DNA from: Apoda limacodes
Taxonomy: Eukaryota; Arthropoda; Insecta; Lepidoptera; Limacodidae
DNA length: 64,000 nt
Assembly (NCBI GenBank): GCA_946406115.1
Contig: OX291562.1
Span: forward strand, 11,190,001 to 11,254,000
Direction: 5' to 3'
The position numbers and the translations under genes were made by a program. Shown in pieces: positions 21,617-32,796 of this stretch (its first letter is position 1; each line of letters begins with the position of its first letter). The notes below the pieces were generated by a model that was not told the DNA's origin, searched no databases, and saw nothing but the letters and a program-made list of their open reading frames with translations.

Positions 21617-24251
21617 TACGTATATTAAAACCTAGTCCCCAATAAAAATAATTTTAGCTTAGAGATATTTTTGGTCTACTATTGGTTTATTTTTGCAGGG
21701 CTACTACTACAAAGCCACGCTCTGAATTGACGTTAGAGGAACTAGGTAAAATAGAGGAAGAAGAGTTTAGCACAGGGCCTCTCTCTGTGCTTACGCAATC
21801 TGTGAAAAACAATACACAGGTTCTTATTAACTGTCGTAATAACAAAAAATTGCTTGGGCGTGTGAAAGCTTTCGACCGGCATTGTAACATGGTTTTGGAA
21901 AATGTTAAGGAAATGTGGACTGAAGTGCCTAGGACCGGTAAAGGGAAAAAGGTAAATGTTTTTGCGCTAATGAAGTTAATTAAAAAAAAAACCAGTATTC
22001 TAGTTATTTTAGGTTATCTTTGTATTAGGGCATAGGTAGAGATTCAAAACACAAGGTTACAATAATCGTTTGGACAGGAATTATGAAGTAGAGATAAACT
22101 GAGCTTGTTTTTATTAATGGCGACTTAGATGCTCATTCTCACATTGAAAACATTTTGCAGCCCCATGTTCTTCCATTTTCACTGAGCATTGGCTTAGGTT
22201 TTACTTTGATGTATGACAATGCTGGTTGTAATACAGCTAAGAGGACCCAAGAATTGCAGTTGCAAGTGAACATTTAAGTTCTGTTGTGGCCTGCTCAGTT
22301 CCCAGACTTAAAACCAATTGGAAATTAATAGGATGTTCTCCAGAGGTGCGTTTTGGGAGACCTTGGCAGCATATGTCGCAGCCATCTGGTTAAATTAGCT
22401 AGTTAATTGGGAGCCTAGGCAGATAGTTAAGTATGGAAAAGAAATTATCATATAACTGAACAGATTATTATATAAAACATAACTGAAACACAAGAGAATC
22501 TGAACCTAACCCAACATTACATGACTTATACAGTGCAATTTCTATTCTTTTCATTTCCATACTTGACTATCTGCCCAGGCGTCCAATTAACTGGCAAATT
22601 TAACTAGATGGCTGCAACATATACAGCCAATGAATGATTGTCACAGGATGAGATAAATAACCTTACAAATACAATTAACCGCTGAGGTCATCAGGTTTGA
22701 AATAATTGTGTTTGTCATATTTAAAGGAGAATCTGAAGCGAAGTTGAAGCCATTTGCTTACCACTTGTCAAGCAAGACTAAAGTGGTTGGTGAAAAGAGG
22801 CTGTCGCTCATATGATGTGTATACAGCCACTGATTAACCCCTTAGGGAAAAAAACCATACCTATTGTTTGTATGAAAATTATTAACATCAGATTCATGAT
22901 TGAAACATTATTTTCAAACTGAGCCAAGGCAAGCCAAAGCAGATAGGTATCTAAGTGATGAGTTTGTGCAAAACTAAAACTAGTTCATAATAGATGTTTT
23001 AGACCAGTAGTTCCCAAAGAAAAAAAGTCATAACCTCTGTTTTAGACAGTATTTTATTTACTAAATTAATTCCTAATAATTATAGCTATGGGAAATTCTT
23101 ACCACAGTTGCATTTTTATATGAGGCCAATAGCTGTCTCTAATATATGCAGTCTTTTGTTGCTGGGACTATATATAGAGCAATTCAATACACAAATTTTA
23201 ATTTTTTTTTTCTAAGCAAATTTTTTGTCTTCTGTCAAAACATTGGACATTTTCCATCCATATAGGCACTATTTTTTCATATTTTATTTCCTACAATACT
23301 GTTTTAATGTCACATCCATTTTTATCAGTAGGTACAGTCAAAAGATAAATCAAGAAATGGATCCAATTTTTTTTTAATTATCTTAGCGAAAGGCAAAGAG
23401 TATGTTAAGAGCCTATACAGCCACACGGCAGTTAGATTAGGTAATGAATAAAACAAAAACTGCAATTTTTATCTGATATACATGTGTCAAAACAAAGTGC
23501 AATTCGAAAGATTCCCCCCAATTTCATTTACTACATCTACCCAACCTAATCCAACAACCTGTGTTCTGAGGAATTGTTCAAAATAATGCCCTACTACTTT
23601 CTACCATCGCACGGCTTGCCATCGGCAGGGAATTCAATCTCACACTTTAGCACCTAAATGGTAGCATACAGTGTGGTTTCAGAGAAACTTCCTCCCCCGA
23701 ACGCTTGGGTTGTGGAATGAGCTCCCTGCCAAGGTTTTCGCTAAGGACTACAGTATGGGGTTCTTCAAAAAAAATAATCTTAAGTGTTGACAAGGCGCGA
23801 GTGATGCCCCTGGTGTTGCAAGCGTCCATAGTCTACGGTGACCACTTACCATCAGGCGGACCGTAGGCTTGTTTGCCACCTTAGTGGTATTAAAAAAAAA
23901 AAAACTTACCCTTGATATACTTGTAAATTTTACTAGTGTACAGCTACTTGTTACAAATGTAGATCAATGTTTTCGAGACAAAATTCACTAGAACTAATCA
24001 AGTTTGGATTAGTAACTGGTAACTGCTAGACTAGTAAACTAGCATTCTTTCATAAATAGGGTCCAGTTGTAAGTTTGAGAATCTATAATGCTACTTGGAA
24101 TTGTGCAATAAAGAATATTGATTCATTGTAATGTTTTATTTTTCAGGGCAAAGCTGTTAACAAGGACAAATTTATATCTAAAATGTTTCTCCGTGGAGAC
24201 TCCGTGATCCTAGTCTTAAGGAACCCTCTGGCAACTGCTGCAGGAAAGTAG
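21617..24251 (+). CDS. SNRPD2: Small nuclear ribonucleoprotein Sm D2
   Basis: Sm D2 is one of the seven core proteins that form a ring on U1, U2, U4 and U5 snRNA in the spliceosome. The coding exons are 21,699-21,951 and 24,147-24,251, giving 119 residues with the start methionine (human 118). The sequence matches the family almost throughout: EEEEFNTGPLS-like start, the Sm1 stretch [39 protein letters not shown], a GKGKK linker, and Sm2 [17 protein letters not shown]. Exon 2 begins with a G that needs an AT before it. A donor at 21,617 follows AAAAT, so the start codon seems to be split AT|G by an 82-base intron. Intron 2 (2,195 bases) carries decayed transposon pieces. AATAAA lies at 24,427-24,432. 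Confidence 0.93.
21699..21951 (+). CDS. SNRPD2: Sm D2 exon 2
   Basis: Carries the third base of the start codon and 84 further codons, through the Sm1 motif to GKGKK. The donor is AAAAAG|GTAAAT in phase 0. Confidence 0.93.
22095..22350 (+). pseudogene. Tc1/mariner transposase remnant in Sm D2 intron 2
   Basis: Broken frames give [20 protein letters not shown], then [17 protein letters not shown], then [15 protein letters not shown]. These match the D-D(E/D) part of Tc1-like transposases (DNARPHTA and WPAQSPDLNPIEN). Stops interrupt it and the last motif has lost its catalytic acid (PIEN to PIGN). Confidence 0.75.
23558..23904 (+). mobile_element. 5'-truncated 3' end of Jockey/CR1-group LINE
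   Basis: Matches the end of the larger element at 50,620-50,930: 'tgtgttctgaggaattgttc', 'gccatcggcagggaattca', 'taccatcaggcggaccgta', then 'gtttgccaccttagtggtat' and a run of A. This copy keeps the 'gaatgagctccctgccaagg' part that the larger copy has lost. Confidence 0.8.
24147..24251 (+). CDS. SNRPD2: Sm D2 exon 3
   Basis: The exon follows tttttcag and encodes 34 residues ([18 protein letters not shown]... to LATAAGK) and a TAG. It contains the Sm2 motif whose Arg-Gly lines the RNA channel in Sm proteins. Confidence 0.93.
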   Translation, partial: GKAVNKDKFISKMFLRGDSVILVLRNPLATAAGK

Positions 24252-24426
24252 TCATCTGATAATTTAAGCTCTTAATGTAATTCTTTAGTATTAACGTTAA
24301 GGAGAAACAACATACATTAATGTGAGGGTTATACATTACAATTACAGGTTATTTTCAGACAATTTTGTGTAAAGATTAAAAGATTGGATAATCTTTTAAT
24401 ATTGATAATGGTGTAACATGTAATGA

Positions 24427-24432
24427 AATAAA
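24427..24432 (+). terminator. SNRPD2: AATAAA polyadenylation signal of Sm D2
   Basis: Canonical signal about 175 bases after the TAG at 24,251. Confidence 0.6.
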
Positions 24433-24706
24433 TACTACTTTCATTCCACAGTTTGTTTAATTATTAATTCTTTGATGGGGCAAAGCACTTTGCTTCCACT
24501 ACATTCTTGAAGAGATTGTCTAGAAAAACTGATTTGGTTTATTTTTTTATTTATTTTTTGGCAACAGGTTTGGTCATTCAAATACTAATCTTTTCTACCC
24601 CTAGTTACTAAATCTAAGACATCAACTGCTGGTGGGGGCCTACCCACCATAGGCCTTTACATCAGCTTGACTCGCTGCTTGCGTCCACTGGCTTTCTGCG
24701 GCTCAG

Positions 24707-25081
24707 CCAACCAGGGAGATTATTTCAGGAAACCTTGAGGATTTAGTTCGCAAGTTCTAAATGCCACCTTTTAGCCCGAAAAAACATTTTCCCTACCAGT
24801 GTGTGCCTATTCTAAGGCTTGTATTATGGGTTGAGTTCTTAAGAATTGTTTGTAATTATACCTGCGGCTACTTTCCGTCGACACATCACTTGTCATCGGC
24901 GTGAAATTCACCCACACACCTTGGAGCCTAAATACTTACGCACGGTGAGATTTTAAAGGTGCTTCCTCTTGCGATCGGCTTACTTAATTGAGGAATTGCC
25001 TTCCAGTAAAGGTTATCTTTAGGGAGTATAGGTATAGGGTTCTTCAAGTCGAAAAGAAAGGATATCTATTCTGAATTACTA
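24707..25081. repeat. 375-bp direct repeat, left copy (flank of the RTE element)
   Basis: Reading base by base, I find this stretch identical to 29,288-29,662, offset 4,581. It starts 'ccaaccagggagattatttc' and ends 'gatatctattctgaattact' plus A. Outside it the two flanks differ at once on the left side. The content is itself an old LINE 3' end: 'cttggagcctaaatacttac' and 'gaattgccttccag' resemble the CR1-group tail. Confidence 0.9.
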
Positions 25082-25285
25082 TAATAATAATAATAAGCCT
25101 TTATTACTGACAATTACATACAAGTTGGTGAAAACATATATGTAAATACATTGTTAATTTATTTATGCTATTAATATGCTAAAAATAAAATAAAAATAAA
25201 GTTTGTTGCACATCATTCCGGAGTTTTGTTTGTGTCAGCGTGTTCTTTTAACACATAGGCCTCCTCCAACCTTTTCCAGGTTGCT

Positions 25286-28173
25286 CTATCTTTGGCAGCT
25301 CTTGTCCATAAAGCACCTGCTGTTTCTTTGAGATCGTCTGACCACCTTTTTTTTTTGTCTACCTCTTTTCCTCTTAGTGTTAAATCTAGGGGTCCACTCT
25401 GTTAAGGTTTTGCACCATTTATTCGTCTGGTCTCTTAGCATGTGTCCTGTCCATCGCCACTTGAGTTGTTTTGTTTTAGTTGTAATATCTTGAAGCTTTG
25501 TTATTTTTCTTAGTTCTACTGCTTGCTTCTTGTCTTTTCTTTTGAACCCCAGGATACTCCTTTCCATGCTCCTTTGGCAAGTTCGGATTCTATGCTGTAG
25601 TTTCAGTGTGGTGGCCCATGTTTCACATCCATACGTAAGTATAGGTAGAATACATGTGTTAAATAGTTTTCTTTTCACTTGCATACTGTATTTGACATCT
25701 TTCATTACATGTTTCAGGGACCAATATCTTTTCCATGAGTTTGCTATTCTTCGCTCTATTTCTTGTTCGAGCTGGTCATTGAAAGAGATAAGTTGCCCTA
25801 GGTATATGTATTCGTTTACATACCCTATAGGTTCACCTTCTAACTGTATAATAGTCTTTGATCTATTGGTCATTAGTTTTGTTTTTCCTCTATTCATAAC
25901 AAGTCCTACTTTTCTGCTTTTTAGGGATAGTTCTGTGATCATGGTTTGTAATGTTCTGCACAGTCAGTGATCAGCACTATGTCGTCAGCGAACCTAAGAT
26001 GGTTGAGCTTTGTTCCGTTGATATTTATTCCCAGGTTATCCCAGTTTAATTCTTTGAACACTTCTTCCAGCACTGCAGTAAAGAGTTTTGGTGAAAGTGG
26101 GTCACCTTGTCTCACTCCTTTTTGGATTGGGAAGCTATCTCCTTGTGTTTCCAATTTCACTTGTGCTGAGCTGTTTTGGTAAATGTTCCTTATTAACCTT
26201 ATATATTTACAGGGTACCCCCTGGGTTTTTAGCGCTTTCCATATGTAAGAGTGTTCCAGTGAGTCAAAGGCTTTGTGATAGTCAACAAAACCTAGATATA
26301 AAGCGTATCCATATTCCTGGCTTTTTTCTATTAATTGTTTTAGGGCATGCATATGGTCTATAGTTGAATATCCAGGTCTGAAGCCTGCTTGTTCACGTGG
26401 TTGTTGTAGATCCAGAGTTCTTTTGATGCGATTCAGGATGATTTTGGAGAAAACTTTATACACATTTGACATTAAACTGATGGGTCGGTAGTTACCCATG
26501 TTACTTTTGTCTCCTTTTTTATGTATTAGGATTATGGTACTATTTGTCCACTGGCTAGGGATATATTCTGAATCCAATACCTTGTTGTAGAGTTCCGTTA
26601 GTGTGTATACTTTTTGTGGTAGGGTCATTTTTAATGTTTCGTTTGTTATGTTGTCTGGGCCAGGTGATTTGTCATTTTTCTGGGTATGTATAGCAAAGAT
26701 CACTTCTTCTTCAGATATCATTGGCACGGTCTCCTCATTTTCTTGTGTGTCTAGTCTAATGGTTTCGTCTTGTGAGATTTGAGAGGTATATAAATTTCTG
26801 TAAAAGTCGGTGGCTACTGTTAGGATTGTCTTTCTTTCAGTTATTAGTTTTTTGTTTTTGTTTAGAAGAATTGGTATCCATGATTTATGCTCTTTTAGTT
26901 CTTTTAGGGCCCTTTTAATACCCCCTGTTTTGTTAATATAATCATTGATACATTCATTTTGTCTTTTTAATCGGTCTTTTTTTATATTTTGTGTTATTTC
27001 CTTACTTATTTTAGCTATTTCTCTGGCCACGAGTTTATCCTTTTTATTCTTAAACATCTCTTTCCTCTTTTGTAGGAGTTGCAAAGTGCTTTTACTAAGT
27101 ATTTTGGATTTGTTGTTTCTAATATTTCTATTTTCGTTTAAGCTATTGATTTCAAGGTTGTACATTTCTTGTATTGAGTTGGTTGGGTATTTTGAGCTGT
27201 AATTTTGTGGGGAAGGAACATTTAAGAACTGATTTCTAAAGTTTTTCCGAGATTTCCTATCTTGATACTGAAGTGTTGCTCTAACCATTCTGTGGTTTGT
27301 GTTAAAATTAAGTTGATTAATAACTTTAACATCTTTGAATGCATCGGGTCGGTTACTAAGAATATAATCTATTTCATTACGGTATGTGCCGTCAGGTGAT
27401 ATCCAAGTCCATTTCTTTGAGGCTTTTTTCTTGTAGCAACTGTTCATAATTGTAAGATTATTTTCTAAAGCCATGTTCACTAACCTTCTCCCATTAGGGC
27501 TTCTTCTTCCTAAACCAAATTTTCCCAGGACTTTTTCTTCACCTTGGTTTTGTTCGCCTATTTTACCATTAAAGTCGCCCATCACAATGACATTTTTTTG
27601 TGTATTCTGTAGGGTGGCAGAGAGGCTTTTATAGAATTCGTCTTTGCATTTATCATCCGCCGATTCTGTTGGCGCATATACTTGTATAATAGACCATGGA
27701 TTGCGGAAACCGGGTATGTTTATGTTCAGTATTACAATTCTCTCGGAAATACCTCTGAGTTCTTTAATGTGTTTCTTTAAGTCTTTTTTTATCAAAAAGC
27801 CAACTCCATACTGTCCTTGTGTCTGTCCTTTGTAGTACAAGATAAAGTCCTGGTATTCCTCTATACGATCACCAAGTCTTCGAATTTCACTCAAGCCGAG
27901 GATGTTCCATTTAATATCTTGCAGTGCATTACTTAGTTCAAATAATTTTTCATCGGTTCTAAGAGACAGTGTGTTAAGTGTTGCTATTTGTATGTTATAA
28001 CTTTGGTCTTGTTTTATTTGTCTTCTCTTTTGCATTCGTCTTTGACTTTGTGTTGGAGGGTTGCGGTCATTAACCCCCACGGTGACCGCTATCCGGCTTG
28101 GGGGCATGTTTTGATTTTTCTTGTGTGGTGTTGTTTCTTCTATGTTCGTTATTTTCCGGTTTCTGATGTGCAC
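25286..28173 (-). CDS. RTE element ORF2: endonuclease and reverse transcriptase, with one frame break
   Basis: Residues about 40-290 form an APE-like endonuclease: ATLNTLSL, LSEIRRLG, a GDFN motif (VIVMGDFNGKIG) and an ...NEIDYILSN...NTNHRMV end. The reverse transcriptase follows: NDKSPGPDNITNETLK, HKKGDKSNMGNYRPISLMSN, GFVDYHKAFDS, KGVRQGDPLSPKLF and the catalytic LRFADDIVLIT. After that the frame breaks at 25,950-25,951, where one base seems missing, and the C-terminal 200 residues continue in the next frame (25,286-25,942). Total length would be about 960 residues, usual for RTE. The extra open frames on the opposite strand are shadows. Confidence 0.85.
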
Positions 28174-28179
28174 CTTTTC

Positions 28180-28955
28180 TCATTGCTTTGTACCTGCTGA
28201 AGGTGTTGGGTTTGCGTTTGACCTAGCAAGGTGTATAGGTCTAGATGAGTTTGTTTTATTTATTTTTGTCGGCCCTTGCTGGTCTTTATTATCATCCTGT
28301 GATGATGCTCCGTTAGGTGATTCTGTGGGTTGCCGCTTTCGCTTATCGTAGCTCTTGTGTTCCTTAGGTTTGTCTTGGATAATTAATTTATCATACATTA
28401 TGTATGCCAGATTTCCTTTTTTTATTTCTTCTTGTTGCTTTATTTTTAGCTCCTTTCTAATTGCTATGACGTCCTTGGGATAATCTTCTGTAGCATATAT
28501 GTTAGGAGGTAATTGTTTGTTATTGCGTAAGAGTTCGCGTTTTCGCCATTCCAAAGTTAATGAAAGAAGGATGGGTCTTCTTTTTTGCACTTCCTTCTTC
28601 CCTAATCTACGTACATTACTGATCTCCCATTTGTCCCAGTTTTCTAGTGCCATGTTTTTATTGCAGTCATTTAGTGTTTTTAGGACTAGTTCTAAAAGTT
28701 CGGCATTGTTGCTTTCTTTTTCTTCTAGCCCGTGTAAAACGATATTGTTTTTTCTTGTTTCTCGCTCAAGGTTATAATTTTTCCTTTTTAGAATTTCAAT
28801 TTCGGTTTTTAATTTGAGGTTTTCCTCTACTAGAGGTTTTAATTTTTGTTCCATTGTGTTAGACAAACTTTCCGCATTTTTATTGTTTGTTTTTGAAATT
28901 CAGTTTTCATATCCTCCATTTTCTGTAGCAATAGTTGAATGCTGCTGTCTTCCAT
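28180..28955 (-). CDS. RTE element ORF1: coiled-coil, basic protein
   Basis: The clear part is 28,180-28,866: a coiled-coil start (LKPLVEENLKLKTEIEILKR), a central region (NNIVLHGLEEKE, then WEISNVRRLGKKEVQKRRPI) resembling the RNA-binding fold of LINE ORF1 proteins, and a lysine-rich tail. The real start is probably the ATG at about 28,955 (MEDSSIQLLLQKMEDM), but a one-base break in the T5 run at 28,877-28,881 separates it from the rest. ORF1 stops 6 bases before the first ATG of ORF2, so linked translation is likely. Confidence 0.65.
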
Positions 28956-29049
28956 TGTTATGTTCAGGTGTCATAAACTCGTATTATCTCTGTCTATTAT
29001 ATATTTATTTAGGGAATTTATTTTTCGGAGCTGGCAACACTTAGATATT

Positions 29050-29087
<38 letters not shown>

Positions 29088-29287
29088 TATTTTTATTTTG
29101 TTATTATGATGATAAATCTCTTTAGTTTACAAATCCTGCACTAAAAACACTATTTGTTGTTATAAACAGTACTTTGGTTGTTTAAATGAGTTAGTATTTA
29201 GCACAGATCAAGCACTTTTTACACTATATTTTGAGTTTGTTTTCAAGAGCGTCGCGACGTGTTGTTAATCGTATGACAGCCGGAAGT

Positions 29288-29662
29288 CCAACCAGGGAGA
29301 TTATTTCAGGAAACCTTGAGGATTTAGTTCGCAAGTTCTAAATGCCACCTTTTAGCCCGAAAAAACATTTTCCCTACCAGTGTGTGCCTATTCTAAGGCT
29401 TGTATTATGGGTTGAGTTCTTAAGAATTGTTTGTAATTATACCTGCGGCTACTTTCCGTCGACACATCACTTGTCATCGGCGTGAAATTCACCCACACAC
29501 CTTGGAGCCTAAATACTTACGCACGGTGAGATTTTAAAGGTGCTTCCTCTTGCGATCGGCTTACTTAATTGAGGAATTGCCTTCCAGTAAAGGTTATCTT
29601 TAGGGAGTATAGGTATAGGGTTCTTCAAGTCGAAAAGAAAGGATATCTATTCTGAATTACTA
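29288..29662. repeat. 375-bp direct repeat, right copy
   Basis: Identical by eye to 24,707-25,081. It is followed by 'ataataaataaataaa', so the boundary with the next sequence is simple-repeat-like. Confidence 0.9.
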
Positions 29663-29751
29663 ATAATAAATAAATAAAAAACAATTTTCTGGACAGAAAA
29701 GGTGGCCGTAAAATCCTATACTATGAGTATCTACCTACACACATATCAACG

Positions 29752-29955
29752 TTACGCTTGGGTTGTAGAATAAGCTTCCTGCCAAGGTTTTCTTTAATAA
29801 CTACAGTATGAGGTTCAAGAAAGAAGTTATCAGATTTTTGAAGAGTCGGCAACGCGCGAGTTGCAAGTGTTGCAAGCGTCCACAGGCTACGATGACCACT
29901 TACCATCAGGCGGACCATAAGCTTATTGGCCACCGTAGTGGTTTAAAAAAAAAAT
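29752..29955 (+). mobile_element. 3' end of Jockey/CR1-group LINE, short copy
   Basis: Shares 'cctgccaaggttttc', 'gactacagtatg'-like, 'ggtcggcaacgcgcgagt'-like and 'accatcaggcggacc' words with the copies at 23.6 and 50.8 kb, and ends in A9. Confidence 0.75.
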
Positions 29956-29959
29956 CTTT

Positions 29960-32520
29960 TTAACAATGCTTCGCCCGCGTCGTATTTGTTTATCGCCTTG
30001 GGATTTCTACTATACAGACTACGACAACCCTGAAGATCCATACTAAATATTAGTGGATGAGAAGATTCGGAGCCTACATCCAAACTTGACCTCTTTCTTA
30101 TATTAGTTGTGTGCGTCGCCAAGATAAAAACCTTTATTTTTTGTGATGGATCAGGTGTCCATAAAAAAAAACAAAATTACTATAAATATTATATTTATTC
30201 TATCTACGTCACTTTATTAGTTACATTGCAAACTTCACCTTTTTCGCACCCTTAAGCGAATTTAATATACGTACAGCTTGAATTGTACATACATATCATT
30301 GCTGTATACAGAGTATAAAAATATACCTACACACATACAAAAAAAATGGCCTGCCATTGGTTTATTACACTAACATAGGCAATCTTACTTATAACACAGT
30401 AGGTAGTCAAATAACCTAATAGTTTTAAATATCTTAAATTTTTGTAGATAAAACATTCAACGCATTGGCTGCACATGCTCGGAAGAAAGAGTAGTGGACT
30501 TACTGTCAACTAGTGAACGGCCATATTGTTTACATTTGGTGAACAGAACGATTTCAATGCCGCTGCCAATGCAATGTCATAGCTGTTAATGCCGTCAACA
30601 AAACTATTTCTAATTTGCAGCATTCATAAGAAAATATTAAAATGACCATAACATGTGTAATAAAAGGTAAAAGTTAATCAAGGCAATTCCTTTATTGGCT
30701 AGCAATCCACGAATTCGCTCCTGAGTGTATATAAAAATAATGCAGGTCAAATGTCTGAGTTGACTCACATTTAGAATTTATAACACTATGGCTTCATTAA
30801 AAGAACAATCTAAAATGACCATAAAAGCACAATGGTCATTTTCCGTACTTATCTGGACTAGGTTTACGTCTTTAAGTGGCACATGTCACATTTTATTCGC
30901 CTATCAAAATAAAACATAACTAGCCTAAAGCTATTGATAAAAAAGTAAGAATAGAAGTGAACAGGATATATATGGTTTGAGGTTATGTCTCTGTAAATGT
31001 TAATATTGTGATACAGCTCGTGGCTCGCTGGCCTGACACATGGCAAGCCGAGGTGGCTTACGAGTAAAATTTCAAACTGGTTGAATATCTGACAAACTTA
31101 TTTGGCTGTATTAAAGTTCCCGTACTTAGGCTGACAGACTGTCGATAAAGGTCATCAAGCCACAAGTAAGCGTACTAATTCCTACGTTTATCACCCATTT
31201 TACTTTCGGATTAACCAGGAACACACCTTCAACCACCACCATGGATAATGCGTAAGCATGCCATTAATGAACTTTTAAAAATCCGCTTAAACGCGGCCTT
31301 AGTGTACTTCAAAAAAGGATCAAATACAGACGACGAAACACTTACAATGTATTTTGAGTCTTACTATGTAGATAGAGAGTCAAAATTTCTTTGGCAAAAA
31401 GTATATAATGGCGTGCGGTATCCTGGTGGTAGTTGATTGATTAGGAACGCAAAAATTTATAAAAACAATACTCGATCTTGATAATACAAAATTATCACAG
31501 ACAGAGCAATCATTCAAATTGAAAAACTAAAACAATCATTGGTTAACGTACATAAAACTTAAATAGAAACTTTTATCAATAGGAGCTAAGGTAAGGTCAT
31601 CAGTGGTCTTTTTTGGCGGATCTACCATTCCAAAATGAATAAAAATTTAAACATTAAACAGTTTCATGAAAAAGAATTATGAAATTTTATCTCTTAGTTA
31701 ATTCTAAAATAAATCCTTTAAAAGGAATAAACCTATTTGATTAAATAAGGGACCAAACTTCATAATTCTTAATAAAACTTTTGTATATTAGTCTACAATT
31801 CGGTTTGGAATTCTACTAAATGGAAATTTTGTTACATTTTGAATGCTTTTCTTATACTAGGAACAATTGGGATTGTAAGCATGCATATCTTTTAAGCAAT
31901 AATGTAAAAAAAACATTCAATTAATGAAAAAACAATTGACAAGCCATTTAATACGACGCTTTTCTTTTACGCACATTAAAATTTAACAATTTGTCTTAAC
32001 AAAGAACAAGGTGCTGTTATGAAATGCATCATTAAAGTAACACAAGTTATGGGACGGCCATTTAAGGTTATGTTTTTAAGCTGCCATAGACATGGTCAAT
32101 ATTTACTTTTATTGGCTTTCAAAAACAACTGGAAAGTCAATTTTAATTACAACAATTACTACAATTACAATTGTAGTCAAAATTAATAATTGTTAATGAA
32201 ATAGCATATTTTGGGAAAACTAAAATATACATATTCATATCTTTAAATCGAATCTAATCGAAAAAGAAATAATAAATAAGTTAATTACTTATTTTTTAAT
32301 ATAACAAAAAAGTAAATGAATACCTATGTCAGTTGATTGAGCAATAAAAAACCGTTACTTTAAATCTTACGATCTATATTTCAATATTAATATGACTCCG
32401 AACTTGTATTTTAAATCACAATTTGAACATTCTCAGAGAGTTATGTCATTGTACAAAAATGTGTTTAAAAAACCCACTTACTAATCGCATCTGACAACTT
32501 ATGTTATTGGCAAATTTTGT
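29960..32520. other. Intergenic DNA between RTE element and acyltransferase gene
   Basis: No recognised gene. A 62-codon frame at 31,248-31,436 (LLKIRLNAALVYFKKGSNTD) has protein-like composition but no match I can name. The remainder is AT-rich. Confidence 0.45.
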
Positions 32521-32521
32521 C

Positions 32522-32527
32522 TTTATT
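32522..32527 (-). terminator. GPAM: Polyadenylation signal (AATAAA) of the GPAT gene
   Basis: TTTATT on the given strand, about 270 bases beyond the stop codon. The 3' UTR so defined contains the 28-bp tandem repeat. Confidence 0.5.
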
Positions 32528-32562
32528 GACATTTAAAAAAAAGTATTGTGTATTGCCAACAT

Positions 32563-32720
32563 TTATACACAATCACACTATAAGCCGCCAACTTTTATAC
32601 ACACGTTGTATATGGTCAACTTTTATACACACATTGTATATTGCCAAGGTTTATACACACATTGTATATTGCCAACTCTTATACACAGATTGTATATTGC
32701 CAACTTGCACAAAATCCTTT
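32563..32720. repeat. 28-bp minisatellite, about five and a half units
   Basis: The units are marked by 'acttttatacacacattgta' and 'tattgcca'. They recur exactly every 28 bases, at 32,591, 32,619, 32,647, 32,675 and 32,703. On the mRNA strand of the acyltransferase gene they fall in the 3' UTR and are UG-rich. Confidence 0.8.
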
Positions 32721-32796
32721 TTGTGTAAACAGCTAACTATAATACACAAACACACAGTGTATGGGAAAGTTCACAAAAATCACTGTATTTAAGCGA

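Larger units (their letters stand above)
25082..29287 (-). mobile_element. RTE-type non-LTR retrotransposon, nearly intact
   Basis: This 4.2-kb LINE reads on the minus strand. From its 5' end it has a leader with an A35 run (T35 at 29,051-29,085), ORF1 (28,180 to about 28,955), ORF2 (25,286-28,173) and a 3' end with AATAAAGGC and an ATT-type repeat tail at 25,082-25,105. ORF2 joins an APE-type endonuclease to a reverse transcriptase and a C-terminal region typical of the RTE clade (CILPILTYGCETW, RWTGHMLRD). Two single-base breaks disturb otherwise open frames. The element sits between identical 375-bp direct repeats, which indicates a recent insertion. Confidence 0.88.

Noticed and set aside
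25530..28866. Several plus-strand frames of 60-146 codons
   Set aside because: All are shadows of the minus-strand RTE ORFs, whose endonuclease and reverse transcriptase motifs are unmistakable.
24707..29662. LTR retrotransposon with 375-bp LTRs
   Set aside because: The internal element is a non-LTR type (APE endonuclease plus RTE-type RT). The repeats lack TG...CA ends and contain old LINE-tail sequence, so they are flanking duplications.
31248..31436. 62-codon frame LLKIRLNAALVYFKKGSNTD...
   Set aside because: No family recognised, no splice context and no neighbouring exons; kept only as a note in the intergenic entry.
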